DNA of 64,000 bases from Diatrype stigma. Taxonomy: Eukaryota; Ascomycota; Sordariomycetes; Xylariales; Diatrypaceae. Positions within the stretch are counted from its first letter, which is position 1, and each line of letters begins with the position of its first letter. The position numbers were made by a program, and so were the translations under genes. Shown here piece by piece: positions 1 through 13,399 of this stretch. The stretch lies in the NCBI GenBank assembly GCA_022225965.2, contig JAKJXP020000010.1, positions 186,001 through 250,000 of the forward strand. The letters run 5' to 3'. The notes under the pieces were generated by a model. The model did not search any database and had not been told where the DNA came from. It saw nothing but the letters and a program-made list of their open reading frames with translations.

Positions 1-518
1 GAATCGGGAGAAACTGATGATTGCTTATGTGTCCGAATGAACCATGGCTATTTTGAATATCTTGAGTTACTAATGTGCAGGTTCTAAGTCGGGTCCCGTG
101 AAGGGAAATCGTACGTCAGTAGAAATGCTTAAGCACCTACCCACCTAAGCGTTCGGTTATGGCATCGACGAATGGTATTGGTGCAGCAAATACTTGGCGC
201 GAAAAGTATCTATTTTCGGATGTCTTGGGTTATATTATACAATCGAATCCTGTTGAGCACGAGGAAAAGCTTCAATCATTTGCCTGAAAATTCTTGAAAT
301 TTCAAATGACATGCTAATACTCAACGTGCCTGCCTGCATGCTTATGATGCATGTTTGGCTACCTAGGTAGTCGACTTAGGCATATCTAGCCAAGCAGCCA
401 GCCTCATACGAGGTAATATCTCCTCCGGGAGCCCTTCCCTGAACGCCTGTCCATCCATCATCATAAGCCATCATATGAGATCCAATACCGATATCCGCCG
501 TCATCATTCGTCCATTCC
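1..518. other. Intergenic flank, no gene seen
   Basis: No coding region or RNA gene is supported here. The right part probably holds the 3' untranslated region of the minus-strand gene that ends at 519. A CCTAGGTAG palindrome-type tract, recurrent in this window, lies near 360-370. Confidence 0.5.
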
Positions 519-1898
519 TTACTTCTCTTCCTGCTTCCCACCTTTCTCGCCTTCTTTGTTGTCGTCACCCTCCTTCTGCTGGTCTTCGCTGCCATCCTTG
601 GACTCGTTCTTCTTGTCGGCTTTCTCCTCACCCCCCTTGTCTTCCTTGCCCTTGCCCTTGCCCTTCTTGGCGTCTTCTTTCTTCTGCTTCTCTTCCTCCT
701 CTTTCTGCTTCTTTTCCTCCTCTTTCTTCTTCTTCTCTTCCTCCTCCTGCTGCTTCTTGATCTTTTCCTTCTCCTCTGCCTCTCGCTTTTCCTGTTCGTG
801 CACACGTTAATTAGTAAAGGCCTATGCTTGCGAACGGAATTGGAACAGAAATTATATCAACACCCGGCGGACCCGAACAACTTTGTGCGTTGGCTAGCTT
901 ACCCATTTCTCGTCATAGGCCTCCTCGCCCTGCTCCTTGGCGTGGAACTTCTCGCCCAGGCCGCTGAGGCGGGGCTTGGCGTCGCCGATCTTGGCGCGGC
1001 CGATCAGGCTGAGGGCGATGGCGGCGCCGGCGACGGCGGTCAGGACGAAGCGGTAGGTGCCGTACCAGGCGGGGGCCCAGCCGCGGCGGGCGGCGGCGGT
1101 GTCGGCCCAGTACAGGGCGACGAAGGCGCCGAACTGGCCGGTCAGCGCGAACTCGACGGGCATGAGCAGGGTGGGCCAGGCGACGGCGGGGGCCAGCACG
1201 CCGAGCCCGTAGCGGAACCGGGTGCGGGCCGGGTCGCGGCCGGGCCCCCGCTCCGCGTACTCGAGCCCCCAGTGGATGGCGCCCAGGAAGCTGATGATGA
1301 CGGCGCCGTAGCCGAGCTGCAGCGGCTCGAGCACGCCGAGCCAGTGCCGCGCCGACTCGTGGCTGATGAGGATGCTGTTGACGAACTGCGACTGGCTGGG
1401 CCACTCGGTGTTCAGGTCCCACGAGAGGTACAGCGTCGACAGCGACGTGGCGAAGAAGGGGGCCGTGCCCGCGAGCCCGAGCACGTACGACTCCTTGGGC
1501 ACCGTCTTGAGGCGGAACGTGTCCTTCACGATGTCCAGGTCGTGCGCGAGGCCGTCGCTGACCGGCTGCGCGGCGTTGGGGTCCGCCGGCTCGAAGGCGT
1601 GCCGCACCGACGACTCCGTGCTGACGGCCGAGGGGTCCGCTTGCAGCTTCTGCGCGCCGAACTTCTTCTCCTCTTCGGGATCCCGCTTGTTCGGCATCGT
1701 GGGCGGCGGCTTGGTGGTGGCGTAGTGCCGGGTCTTCTCTGCTAGAGGGGGGAGCTTGTCCGGTGGTGTGGCTCGCCGTGCTGGTCTGTTTGCTGTGGTC
1801 GTTCCGAATGGCAAACGTCGGAGTGATGGTGTGGACGCATTCTGTGAGGCTATCGCTCGTGTGGAGCTGGATAGGAGAGGTCGCGTGCTGCGCAACAT
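519..1898 (-). CDS. DUF3429/TMEM69-like mitochondrial membrane protein with charged tail
   Basis: Predicted 422-aa inner-membrane-type mitochondrial protein of unknown biochemical role. Exon 1 (1898-903) encodes residues 1-332. A phase-0 intron (902-792; donor GTAAGC, branch ACTAATT, acceptor AACAG) leads to exon 2 (791-519). The N-terminus is Arg/Ser/Thr-rich and nearly free of acidic residues for about 60 residues, as in a mitochondrial presequence. Residues about 140-310 hold several hydrophobic segments (ESYVLGLAGTAPFF, YGAVIISFLGAIHWGLEY, and others) matching the DUF3429/TMEM69 family as I know it. Exon 2 encodes a 90-residue Lys/Glu/Gln tail without hydrophobic residues to speak of. If the intron were retained, translation would stop two codons after the donor, giving a form without the tail. 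The family is well recognised; its function is not established. Confidence 0.82.
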
Positions 1899-3749
1899 GG
1901 TGGTTGGTGGTGGGTTGGTCTATTAAGCTGCTCTGCTCGTATTATAGATCTATCCTAGATCTGACGCCGCTATACCGAAGCAGTAAATCGTGTTCGCTCT
2001 TACAGTACGCTTCAGACGGGATGGGGAACTTTCAATTGGCAGGGAAAAATGCCAAAGTAGGTATCACAGATGAAGGGGACAAGAGTATGGCCATTTATAA
2101 ATTAGAGGTGCTAGGATACACAGTCGAGGTTGTTTCCGAGTTCCCTCCGATGCGCCTACATCAGCGCAGACAGAACTCTGGGCAATTGATGTAATGATAG
2201 CGTTATAGTGAAAAGGGGAGCTAGTTTCTCGTTCTAAGGGAGAGGCATATCTCACAAATTCAAGTAACACCAGGTTGATCGAAGTCGGCTTCATTGTGTG
2301 TAAATATCCAGTCTATAGGCCGGTCCATTGGTAGCTTCCAAGTGTAGGACGCGATCAAGCTGCCCTCGGAATGACGTAATTGTTGAATGACGCAGGTATT
2401 GTCTATGGGATGGACTGGATTACAGGTGTTGATGAAATCGACAAGGGCTGACCCGCTGTAACTTCCATCGGTAATGTTAGCAGCAGGTACTGTATGTATG
2501 TACATTGTATCGACTACCGGTACATGCTGAAAGGTGGAAAGCTTTAGGTAACCCCTCACCTAGCGCAATGTGGCAGAGTGGCTCGAATACCCACGAGGAG
2601 GTATGTTGTACATTATCATGATTCCCATAATGATAGTTGCACAAACAGCTTACATGGCAGTGAAAGGGAGGGTTACCGTTAATTTTAAACCAGACAACAG
2701 CTGAGACTCTCTATGAAGTTATTAAGAGTAAACAGAACCTTTAGACCTTGCACGTACACTTGCAAAGGTGAACAAGCCGCAAGTACAATACCTACCTACC
2801 TAGGTAGCAAGGATCATACCTACAAGTACCGACTTACATGTCCACGGTATGTCCCTTGGGCTGGCCAGCTGGCCCGCCGTCGTTTGATTGGACATCGACC
2901 TGCTTAGAGGCAATAGAAAAGTGGATTGTGTGGCTTGGAACCTGTCCAAGGCAGCGTCATAACCCACGCCCACCCACCCACATGAACAGGCCAGGATAGC
3001 TGATCGAACGTCGTTGGTCTTGATCTGGCGTCTGTCTGGCAGCCAGGCAGCCAAGCAGCCGGGAAACTGCAACACAACCTGAACTTCAGCCCAATATCCC
3101 CTTTGGTGTGTACCTAGTCTCTGTGCCTCTGGTAGTGTGCGATATTCTCCCTGCTTCCTGACTCGAAGGAGCCAATTTGGAATTTGGAAACTATTGACTA
3201 CGATCTGTTTATTCCTCCGAGCCTTCTTACTACCTACCCGCCTACCTACCTGTGTATTCTCTATGACGGGTTCGTAACTGATACCAGCCAAAAGCACTAT
3301 TCTTTCTTAACACCAAAAGCTCTGTTGCCTGCTCCCTCTTGTGAAGACCTACCTGTCTCTACCTTTACCTAACAACCCTCTGGCTCAGATTAGATACATT
3401 TTCCAGCTTGGCGATATATCTCTCTCCCTTGTAGTATCCGACTACAGGTTTTTGTCGCGTGTCTCTAGATACCCCTTGGTTCCACGCTCAGACCCTAAAG
3501 CCCAACACAACCCCATTCAGCAACTTCGAGAAGCTGTCGACACCCCATACCGACGCACGAACACCCCCAGGATCCGCACCGAGCCCCGTCTTATAGTGTT
3601 ACTCGACTCGTGGAAGCGCTTGGGCTGGACGATCGAATGCATACCGCACACCCCGCCCTATAATAACCCTATATCAGATGAAGTTAGCTGGTAGTCTTCC
3701 TTAATCTTCAACTTCACCCCGGCCCGGGTTACGGCGCAATACTATCAAG
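1899..3749. other. Intergenic spacer between divergent genes
   Basis: 1.85 kb between the divergent DUF3429 gene and VPS13, so both promoters should lie here. It holds several CCTACCTACCTAGGTAG-type tracts (near 2791-2808 and 3230-3250) and pyrimidine-rich stretches in the last 450 bases before the VPS13 start. No gene is supported. The short open frames lack codon bias and recognisable domains. Confidence 0.5.
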
Positions 3750-6700
3750 ATGTTGGAAGGCTTAGTTGCCGGCCTGCTAAACCGCTTCCTGGGCATGTAT
3801 GTGAAGAACTTCGACCCTGCCCAGTTGAAAGTCGGTATATGGTCTGGCGATGTGAAGCTACGCGACCTTGAGCTCCGGAGGGAGGCCTTGGATCAACTGA
3901 AACTTCCAATTAATGTTATGGAGGGACATCTCGGAGAACTGACCATCGTCATTCCCTGGTCCAACCTGCGCGGAGCCCCCGTCAAAGTGCTGATTGAGAA
4001 CGTTTTCCTGCTAGCATCGCCCAAGGAAGAGGCTGCCTATGACCCAGACGAGGAGGAGCGGAGAAAACAACGGATAAAGATGGAAAAGCTCGACTCGGCT
4101 GAGTTGATAAAAGAACGTTCACAGGAAGGCTTGAGTCCGGAGGAGCAGAAGAAGAGCCAAAGCTTCACGGAAAGCCTCGTCACTAAGATTGTCGACAATC
4201 TGCAGGTCGAAGTGAAGAATATCCATGTGAGATACGAGGACTCAATATCTGCACCTAATCATCCATTCTCCCTCGGTATCACACTAGAGGAATTCAGCGC
4301 CATCAGTACAGATGGCCAGTGGAAACCTACCTTCATCCAGAATTCCACCAAATCTACCCACAAGCTGGCAAGCCTAAACGCTCTGGCTGTGTACTGGAAC
4401 ACGGATACCGAACTATTGGGCCCTGGACGCGAGGTCGAGAATGACGGTGCCAGGATGCTGGCCCATAGTGATATAGTGAAGAAGTTCAGGGAGATGATTG
4501 GCAAGGGCGATAACCCCGCTACAGCAGACCATCAATTCATCTTGAAGCCTGTCAGTGGCGTAGCCAGAATCGAACTGGACAAGACAGGGGACACACATGT
4601 GCCTAAATTCAGAGCCAATCTCCTTTTCGACGAGATCGGTCTGGTGCTCGATGATGACCAATATCGAGACGGCTTAATGATGGTGGACCTCTTCCATTAT
4701 TTCATCCGTCATCAGGAATACAAGAAGTTGCAACCAAAAGGTGTGTCGCCGAAAGAAGACCCTCGTGCATGGCTCAAATTTGCCGGTAATGCGGTACTTT
4801 CCAAGATCCACGAACGAAACCGCCGGTGGACATGGGACTACTTCCGCGAGCGCCGTGATGATAGGCGCCGGTATGTTGAGCTCTTCAAGAAAAAGAAGGC
4901 GAACCAGCAGCTTTCGCCTCAGGAGGTCGAAGATCTTGATAAGCTCGAGTGGAGGCTAAGTTACGAAGATCTACGATTTTGGAGATCTCTCGCTCGGAAC
5001 CAGCTACGCAAGGAGAATGCCGAGGCGCTGAAGAATGCACCCCCTAAACAAGAGCAGCAGCAAGGGTGGATTGCATGGGTGTGGGGATCGAAACCAGCTG
5101 AATCGTCGGATTCTACAGAAAACACACAGATAACTGAAGAGCAGCGCAAAGAGCTTTACGAGGCCATTGACTGGGATGAGAAGGCGGCGTTGACTAACGC
5201 AGTGGACACTCCCCGGGATGCAGTAAAGATGGAAATCAACGCGGCACTCAGGACTGGCAGTTTCACGCTGAGACAAAGCCCGCATGGAAGCAGGACGGAT
5301 TTGCTCAGTTTGCATTTTGACCTCTTCAAAGCGAAAGCGCTACAACGCCCCGATTCTATCTTGGCCGATCTCAGCCTAGGTGGCTTCCGAGTCAATGACG
5401 GCACAACGTCTGCTAGTCTCTTCAAGGAGATCGTACGGGTCAAAGATGCTCCCGACACATCCAAATTAAGGCAGCTCTCTCTCGATGAGCTCGAGGACTC
5501 TTCGCACGAGACTTTCTTCGACCTCCAAGTGGAAAATAATCCTTTAGATGGGCAAAGTGATATCGCTGTTACAGCGAAGTTGAAACCATTGGAAATCGTC
5601 TGGAACCCCAACTTCGTAGTGGGTATTGCTGATTTCTTCAAGCCCCCTGAAAGGCATATGGAATCTATCAATGCGTTGATGGAGACTGCAGGGGCTACCG
5701 TAGAAGGCCTGAGACAGCAGACACGCGCCGGCCTCGAGTTTGCTCTTGAAGAGCACAAGACGATCAACGCCAACTTAGATCTTCAAGCCCCCTTAATCAT
5801 CATCCCCCAGGACATCCGCACTCGGCGTTCAACCTGCTTAATCTTGGATGCGGGTCGCATCAGCGTCAACAGCGAACTGATCGACAAAGAAACGCTAAAG
5901 CAAGTCCAGGATAAGCAAAGACAAGCCTTTTCAGAGGAAGATTTGAAGAAGCTTGAGTCACTTATGTACGATCGCTTTATCGTAAAGTTGACGTCGACAC
6001 AGGTTTTGATTGGGCCATCTATCGAAGAGACGAAATCACAACTGGTCGAGAAAGATGCCACTCGTATGATGCATATAGTGGAAGAGATCAACGTCGACTT
6101 TGTGGTGGCTATGTCCATCATGCCAAAAGCGCCCAATCTGACAAAGATGAAGGTGTCTGGACACATGCCAGTGCTCCACGCTGCCCTGTCGGATACGAAA
6201 TACAAGAGTCTCATGAAGCTCATTGATGTAGCGATCCCCAAATTCGGCGATGAAGCACAACAAAGTGATCAAACACCGCGACCAGGGAGACCGCGCTTAC
6301 TTAGCAGTGCGTCCAGCCGGTCCCGCAAGGGACCACAGGAACGTAGGCCTTCGAACTTGTTTTTGCGGCAACAAACAGCCATTATCCTGGATGATGAGTC
6401 GGATGCCGACGAGGATGAATTTGAGGATGCAGCCGATGGGAATGCAAGCCAGCGGCTGAAAGTGCAGCAACGGAACTTCGAGTTCAAATTCACCGTGGAT
6501 AAACTACAGGGATCACTTTATCGAAGTGATCCCGATGGAGAGAAGCCCGAGTCATTGCTTGTGGAATTGGTCGCGGAAAGTTTTGATCTCAACTTCTACA
6601 TCAGGCCGTTCGATATGGCAGCCGAAGTCTCCCTTGGCTCTGTCACAGTCGATGACTTTGTGTCCAACCCGCCAGCCGAGTTCAAGTCTATCGTGTCTTC

Positions 6701-9700
6701 GGGTGATGTCGAAGACCGCAAGAAGAACATAGCTCTCGTGCATGTGAAGTTCGTCAAAGTGAAAAGAGAATCTCCGGAATTCATGCCTGTCTATGAGGGC
6801 ATTGAGACCAACATCAACACCGCTATATCTACGATAAACCTAGTCGTGACGAGGAAAACGCTCCTCACGCTGCTAGATTTCATACTGGTTACTTTCACTA
6901 ATAACGATAATTCTGGAAACAAGCGACAGAAACAAATCGTAGATGAGGACGATGAGGAGAATGCCGTGGACGCCGTAGAGATTGTCGAACCCCCACCCGA
7001 GACATCCCAAGCTGAAGCCGGCTCTATACGCGTCAAGGTTGATCTCAAAAGTATTCGTCTGATATTGAATAACGATGGTATCCGTCTAGCCACGTTGTCA
7101 TTCAACCACGCGGACGTTGGCCTTTTCATACTTGGAAAAACGATGAGGATTGGAGCCAAACTAGGCGACCTTACGCTCATTGATGACGTGAATGTCGGGG
7201 CTTCCGAAGATTCGAGCTTCCGACAACTTGTCACCATCCAGGGCGAGGAGCTTGCAGACTTCCGCTACGAAACGTTCGACCCCAGCAACACAAAGGCATA
7301 CCCGGGATATGATTCCTCTATTTTCCTGCGTGCCGGTTCTATCAAGGTGAACTTCCTCGAAGAGCCCTTCAGAAAGATTATCGACTTCCTCGTGAAGTTT
7401 GGAAAGATGCAGGCTATCTACAACTCGGCGCGCCAAGCTGCTGCGAACCAAGCACAACAATTACAGCAGAGTACGAGCCGATTCAAGTTCGACGTGATCG
7501 TGAACACCCCTATCATCGTCTTCCCTCGCGACCTTACCATAGAGCGCCAAAAACGAGACTTGGTTACGGCATACCTAGGAGAGATATATGCGCAAAACGA
7601 ATTTGCCCCGCTGGACGACTCAAAAGATTCGGAGATAGCTATGAAGCTGTCTGCAGGTATCAGAAACATCAGACTCACGTCGCTGCTCCATTATCCAAAT
7701 GGCGAATCGGAAGAACTTGAAATGATCGATCATGTGGATCTGGGCTTCAATATCGTATATGCTGAACATCAGCCAGGATGGAAGCGCCCAGACATGGAAA
7801 TCGAGGGGAGGATGACCGACTTCAATCTGCGAGTCACGCAATACCAAATCAAGTTCCTCTTGGAGATTTCAAGGTCTGTCCCTGCCGCCTTTGCAACCGA
7901 CACAGAGGCCAGAGGGGAGGAAGCGGAGCGTGACGTGGATGAGGGCACTCTGCGTAGAGCGAAAACGATGTCCTCTACCACGTCTGACGGCGACAACAAA
8001 TTAATCAATCTATCTCCTGAGCTTGGCTCCCCTGAAAACACTTGGACGAAGCTTGACCTAGTCTTTAATGTGCACAAGATCGGTCTTGAACTTGTCAATG
8101 CCCACGCATATAAACCTGTTGGGGATCTAGACGCAGCCAGTCTATCCCGGTTCTCTCTAGATGATAGCAAGCTCAAAACCCGGATGCTAGCTGATGGGTC
8201 ACTCGAGGCCGAGTTCGTCATTCAATCGTTCACCATCCATGATAGCCGGGCAAGAGAGGGCAGCAAATTCAGGAAAATCATGACGTCTTCCAACAAGGAC
8301 GTGCAGCAATTCATGGCAAGCGTGTCCATGTCTTCAGGGAAGGAGCGAAATATCATCGCAGTGGTTGCTATTGACAGTCCTCGAGTTATCTTCGCCTTAG
8401 ATTACCTCTTTGCGATCCAACGTTTCATCTCTGTTAGTCTTCAAGTTGATGAGCCTGAGTCAACTGTTAGCGAGATCTCGGAAGACACCCCTGAGGGCTC
8501 CGAGACGGGCTCAATGAAAGTGGCTTGGACCGGCCAAGATCCTGAGAGCGAGGTTTCGAAACCTGAACCAGCAAAGAAGGATGAGACAAAGACAAGCATT
8601 GCTTTCCGCGTTAATATCGTTGACGCTCAAGTCATCCTGATTGCAAACCCGCTGAGTTCAAGCTCGGAGGCCATTGTGTTAGGCACTAAGCAGGTGCTAC
8701 TATCACAACAGCACGCTTTGACTTTCCAAGTCTCGGAGGTTGGCATGTTTTTATGCCGGATGGACAAGTTTGATACCTCCCGACTACGGATCCTTGATGA
8801 CTTCTCCGTACAAATGTCCATGGATAGCTCACAGCGAAACTTGACCAACATTCACGTGAACATCGAGCCGCTAGTACTACGCCTATCTCTACGAGATATT
8901 CTCCTTGTATTGCAGATCATCGGCAAGGCCTCAGAGCTGTCTGAAAACGATGATGCCCACCCCAAGCCAAGTGCATCCGACCAAAAGGCAAAGCAGCTTC
9001 GCAGCGATGGGCTGAAAGAGCGCACGGCTAGTGGCCGAGGGCAATCGACGAAGAAGAGTCAGAAGAGCAAAACCGTTGGTACCGTCGTAACTCAGCGGGG
9101 CCGCGGGGAATCCCATGGACCACATGACGTTTCCAAGGGTCCTAAGCATCACGAAGAACTGACTGCTACGCTAGAGGGTCTTCGTGTTGTGTTGATTGGA
9201 GATCTTCACGAGTTGCCAATATTAGACGTGAGCGTCAAAAACTTCACAGCATCGGCAGCGGACTGGTCAAGCAATCTCAAGGCAGAAACTGCAATCGATA
9301 TGTACGTTAACGTGTACAACTTTGCCAAGTCTGCTTGGGAACCCTTGGTTGAGCCGTGGCAGGTTGGTCTGGGTGTCGCGAGAGAGCAGGAGAGCGGCCT
9401 GATGTCGATCAACCTTGTCTCGAAGAAGACATTCGACGTTACTGTTACAACTTCGACAATCGCTCTGGCATCCAAGTCGTTCAACTTCCTCACGCAAGAT
9501 GAAGACGTTCTCGGTAAACCCCGCGGGATGGAAGCCCCTTACAAGATTCGCAATTACACCGGCTTCAATGTCGCTGTGCAGTCCAAGAGCCCAAGTGCTG
9601 AGACCATTTCACTTAAGTTGGAAGATGGCGAAGAGGCGCCATGGAGCTTCGAGCATTGGGAGAGGATGCGCGAGAATGTTATGTCGGAGAGTGCCGCGAC

Positions 9701-12700
9701 GAACAGCATTTCTCTTCAGATTGAAGGGAGTGGTTTCGATACAGTCAAGAACATTAGGGTGAATCGTGAAGGCGAATTCCTCTACAGCCTACGGCCGAAA
9801 ACTGACAACACGCTGCATCGCTTGCTTGTGGACGTCAGCCTCGGTGCGGACAATATCAAATATGTGACACTTCGGTCCCCCCTTCAAGTGGAAAATCAGA
9901 CCCAGATCCCACTTGAGCTCGGGGTGTTTGATGTACAGGATGGCCACCTACTGAAGATAGAAAAGATCCCACCAGGGGAGAGTCGGCCCGCTCCAGTTGC
10001 CGCAGCTTTCGTGAAATCCCTCCTTGTCCGGCCTGACTCCGGCTTCGGATACGCGTGGTCGTCGGATCATCTTTGGTGGAGAGACTTGCTCAAGAGGCCA
10101 ACGCGGACCCTTGTCTGCAAGGGCGAGAACAACAACAACGAACCATTCTACTTTCAACTTAACGCCAGCTTTGAAAAGACACACTTCCTCACTGGGTAAG
10201 TACCTCTTCTATTCGCTATTCGAGTGCATTTCTAACGTCCTTTAGGAAATATCCATACATGAAACTCAAGATCTCCCCTCCGATCGTGCTGGAAAATCTT
10301 CTTCCATACGACTTCAAGTACCGCATCTATGATAAGAATGCCAAGAAAGACTGGAGCAATTTTCTGCGCAAAGGTGGTGTTAGCCCCGTCCACATGGTAG
10401 AGTTGTCACACCTTCTACTCTTGAGTGTCGACATGCAAGACACGGTGTACAAACCCAGTGACTGGTCTATCATCAACCCTGGGCAACAGGAAGACTACCG
10501 AAAGGAGCATAAGTTAGTATGCAAGGATGAGGAAGGTCTCAGCTTAAACCTCAAGCTTCATTACTTCCGGATCCCCGACGGTGGCGGAGCCTTCAAGGTT
10601 ACCGTGTACAGTCCTTACGTTGTGCTCAACAAGACTGGCTTGGATGTTCTCATTCGTGGGAAGCAATGGCTGCAACAAGCCAAGAAGGCTGCAGGCCAGG
10701 CGGCGCCCCTCGTCGACACCTCTGACCAGCCGAAAGCGTTGCCGTTCATGTTCTCATACGGGAATGATGACCAACGAAATCGCGCCTTGCTGAAGCTCGG
10801 GGATTCTGAGTGGAGCAAACCCCAAAGTTTCGATGCTATTGGAAGTACCACTGACGTCGTTTTGCAATCGACTAAGAAGGATGCCGAAATCCATGTTGGC
10901 ATCGCTGTCCAAGCTGGAGAGGGCAAATATAAGCTGACCAAGGTTGTAACTTTTGCCCCTAGGTTCGTCATCAAGAACAAGATAGGCGAGGAGATCAATA
11001 TCAGACAACCAGGGTCTCCAGATCTCCTGACTCTACAGCCTGGCAAGTTACAGGCATTGCACTTCCTCCAAAGGTCGAAGACGAAACAGATGGCCTTGTG
11101 TTATCCAGGGGTTAATAGTCAATGGACGTCACCCTTCAACATCTCCGACATCGGCACTACGCACGTCAAAATAGCGAAGGCTGGACAACGCCAACGCCTC
11201 ATACGGGTTGAGATATTGATGGAAGATGCCACAATCTTCCTCCACCTGAGTCTAGAGACCAAGGCTTGGCCATTCTCGATGCGGAATGAGGGCGATACCG
11301 AGTTCACATTTTATCAGGCCAATCCCAATGTCATAAAGAGTGGTGACGAAGAGGACTACTCTGGATGGAGGCCAATAAGATACCGTCTACCACCGCGTAG
11401 CATAATGCCATATGCTTGGGATTTCCCCTCGGCAAAGAAGAAGGAGATTGTCATCTCTGCCTTTGGCAAAGAGCGATATGTCAAGCTAGCCGAGATTGGC
11501 AATCAGGTTCCTATGAAGTTCATAAGTGGTTCTGGCCAACAGAAGATCATCGATATCAATGTTGCTGCGGACGGCCCAACCCAGACGTTGATTCTGTCGA
11601 ACTTCAAACCGAGCAAGAGCTTGTACCGACAGAAGACCATGACTGGATCGAGCCAGAGTGTCAGCAATGCAGGCTTTGAAGCCAAGAAGATGGAGGACAA
11701 GACCACGTTCCAAGCACAACTGAAATTTTCAGGAGTCGGCATTTCGCTCATTAACCAGCAGCTCAAAGAATTGGCCTACATCACATTCCGCGACGTTGAG
11801 TTGAAGTACATCGAGTCCGCCCTCCACCAGATTGTCGTTACCAATATCAAGTGGATTCAAGTTGACAACCAGCTATATGGTGGCCTCTTCCCTATGATCC
11901 TGTACCCAAGTGTTGTGCCCAAGAAGGCCGAAGAGATCGAACTCCATCCGTCGTTACACGCGCAAGTAATAAGAGTCAAGGATGACAGCTACGGCGTACT
12001 CTACGTCAAATACGCCACTATCCTACTCCAGCAAATGACTGTCGACCTAGATGAAGACTTCATATATGCCGTGCTCGATTTCTCCAAAATACCCGGCGCT
12101 TCTTGGGAGGAAGCTAACGAGGGCACGCTGTGCGATGAAGGACTAGACCTCCCCGAACCTAAACAAGAGCAGTCTGGACAAGACATATACTTCGAAGCTC
12201 TGAACATACAGCCGATGCAATTGGATTTGTCCTTTATGCGTACTGAGCGCGTCAACATCGAAGACAAGACCTCGACACGTAATCCCATCATGTTCTTTGT
12301 CAACGTCTTGACTATGGCCATTGGAAATGTCAACGATGCACCCATTCGACTCAATGCACTACTTCTAGAGAACACACGTGTTACCATGCCAGTACTTACA
12401 CAACTCTTCTCTAACCACTACAGTCAAGAAGTCCTATACCAGGTCCACAAGATCATAGGCAGCGCAGACTTCCTCGGCAACCCCGTCGGATTGTTCAACA
12501 GCATCAGCAGTGGCGTCACGGATGCCTTCTACGAGCCATACCAGGGTCTCATTACCGCCGATAAGCCCGAGGATCTCGGGTTGGGTATCGCCAAGGGTGC
12601 TACGAGCTTCGTCAAGAATGCTGTCTACGGTTTCTCCGACTCGTTCTCCAAGGTCACGGGCAGCTTCGGCAAGGGCCTGGCAGCCGCGACCCTCGACAAG

Positions 12701-13399
12701 CAGTTCCAGGACCGCCGCCGCATCACGCGGGCGCGCAACCGGCCCAAGCACGCACTGTTCGGCGTGACGGCGGGCGCCAACTCGTTCTTCACGTCGGTGG
12801 CGTCGGGTCTAGGCGGCGTGGCGCGCAAGCCGCTCGAGGGCGCCGAGCAGGAGGGCGCCGCGGGCTTCTTCAAGGGCGTCGGCAAGGGCTTCATCGGCCT
12901 GGCGACCAAGCCAGCCGTGGGCGTGCTCGACTTCGCGTCCAACGTGTCCGAGGGCATCCGCAACACGACGACGGTGTTCGACGGGTCGGAGCTTGACCGG
13001 GTGCGGCTGACGCGCTTCGTGCCCGCGGACGGCATCGTGCGCCCGTACAGCGGCCGCGAGGCGCTGGGCCAGTTCTGGCTCAAGCAGGTCGACAACGGCA
13101 AGTACTTCAGTGAGCAGTACATCGCCCACCTGGAGCTGCCGCGCGAGGACATGGTCGTCATGGTGACCTACAGCCGCATCCTGCTCATCCGCAGCCGCCG
13201 CCTCACCACCGAGTGGGACATCCCCCTCAAGGAGGTCCAGACCATCGCCAAGGAGCGCACGGGGATCAGCGTCGTCCTGCGCGGCGGCGCCAACGGGCCC
13301 TTCGTGCCGGTTGGCGAGGAGAGCGGCCGCGCGTTCCTGTACCGCATGATTGCCGTGGCGGTCGAGGAGTTCAATCGAAGGTTTAGGGGGTTGGAATGA
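3750..13399 (+). CDS. vps13: VPS13 bridge-like lipid transfer protein
   Basis: A 3199-aa orthologue of yeast Vps13, a rod-shaped protein that conducts bulk phospholipid transfer at membrane contact sites. Exon 1 is 3750-10195. A 50-nt intron (10196-10245; donor GTAAGT, branch CTAACG, acceptor TTTAG) joins a split Gly codon to exon 2 (10246-13399). Landmarks: the chorein N-terminus (residues 1-115, starting MLEGLVAGLLNRFLGMYVKN), a long beta-groove region, the adaptor-binding VAB region from about residue 1928 (APYKIRNYTGFNVAV) to about 2600, the conserved VGLFNSISSGVTDAFYEPYQ segment near 2895, and a C-terminal PH-like domain ending in FNRRFRGLE. Length is close to yeast Vps13. The start ATG is the first in frame and begins the conserved chorein motif. 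From about 12640 onward third positions become strongly G/C. Confidence 0.97.

Noticed and set aside
475..810. Ser/Phe-rich frame on the plus strand and Arg/Lys-rich frame on the minus strand
   Set aside because: Both are alternative frames of the Lys/Glu-coding tail exon; their low complexity comes from the purine/pyrimidine bias of that exon.
798..1745. Open frames of up to 315 codons antisense to the DUF3429 gene
   Set aside because: They are shadows of a G/C-rich real gene: Gly/Ala/Arg-rich composition, no domain, non-ATG start. The opposite strand has presequence, membrane domain and splice signals.
2571..2581. TGGCAGAGTGG, a perfect tRNA box A
   Set aside because: No box B, anticodon arm or acceptor stem follows within the length of a tRNA, so it is a chance match.
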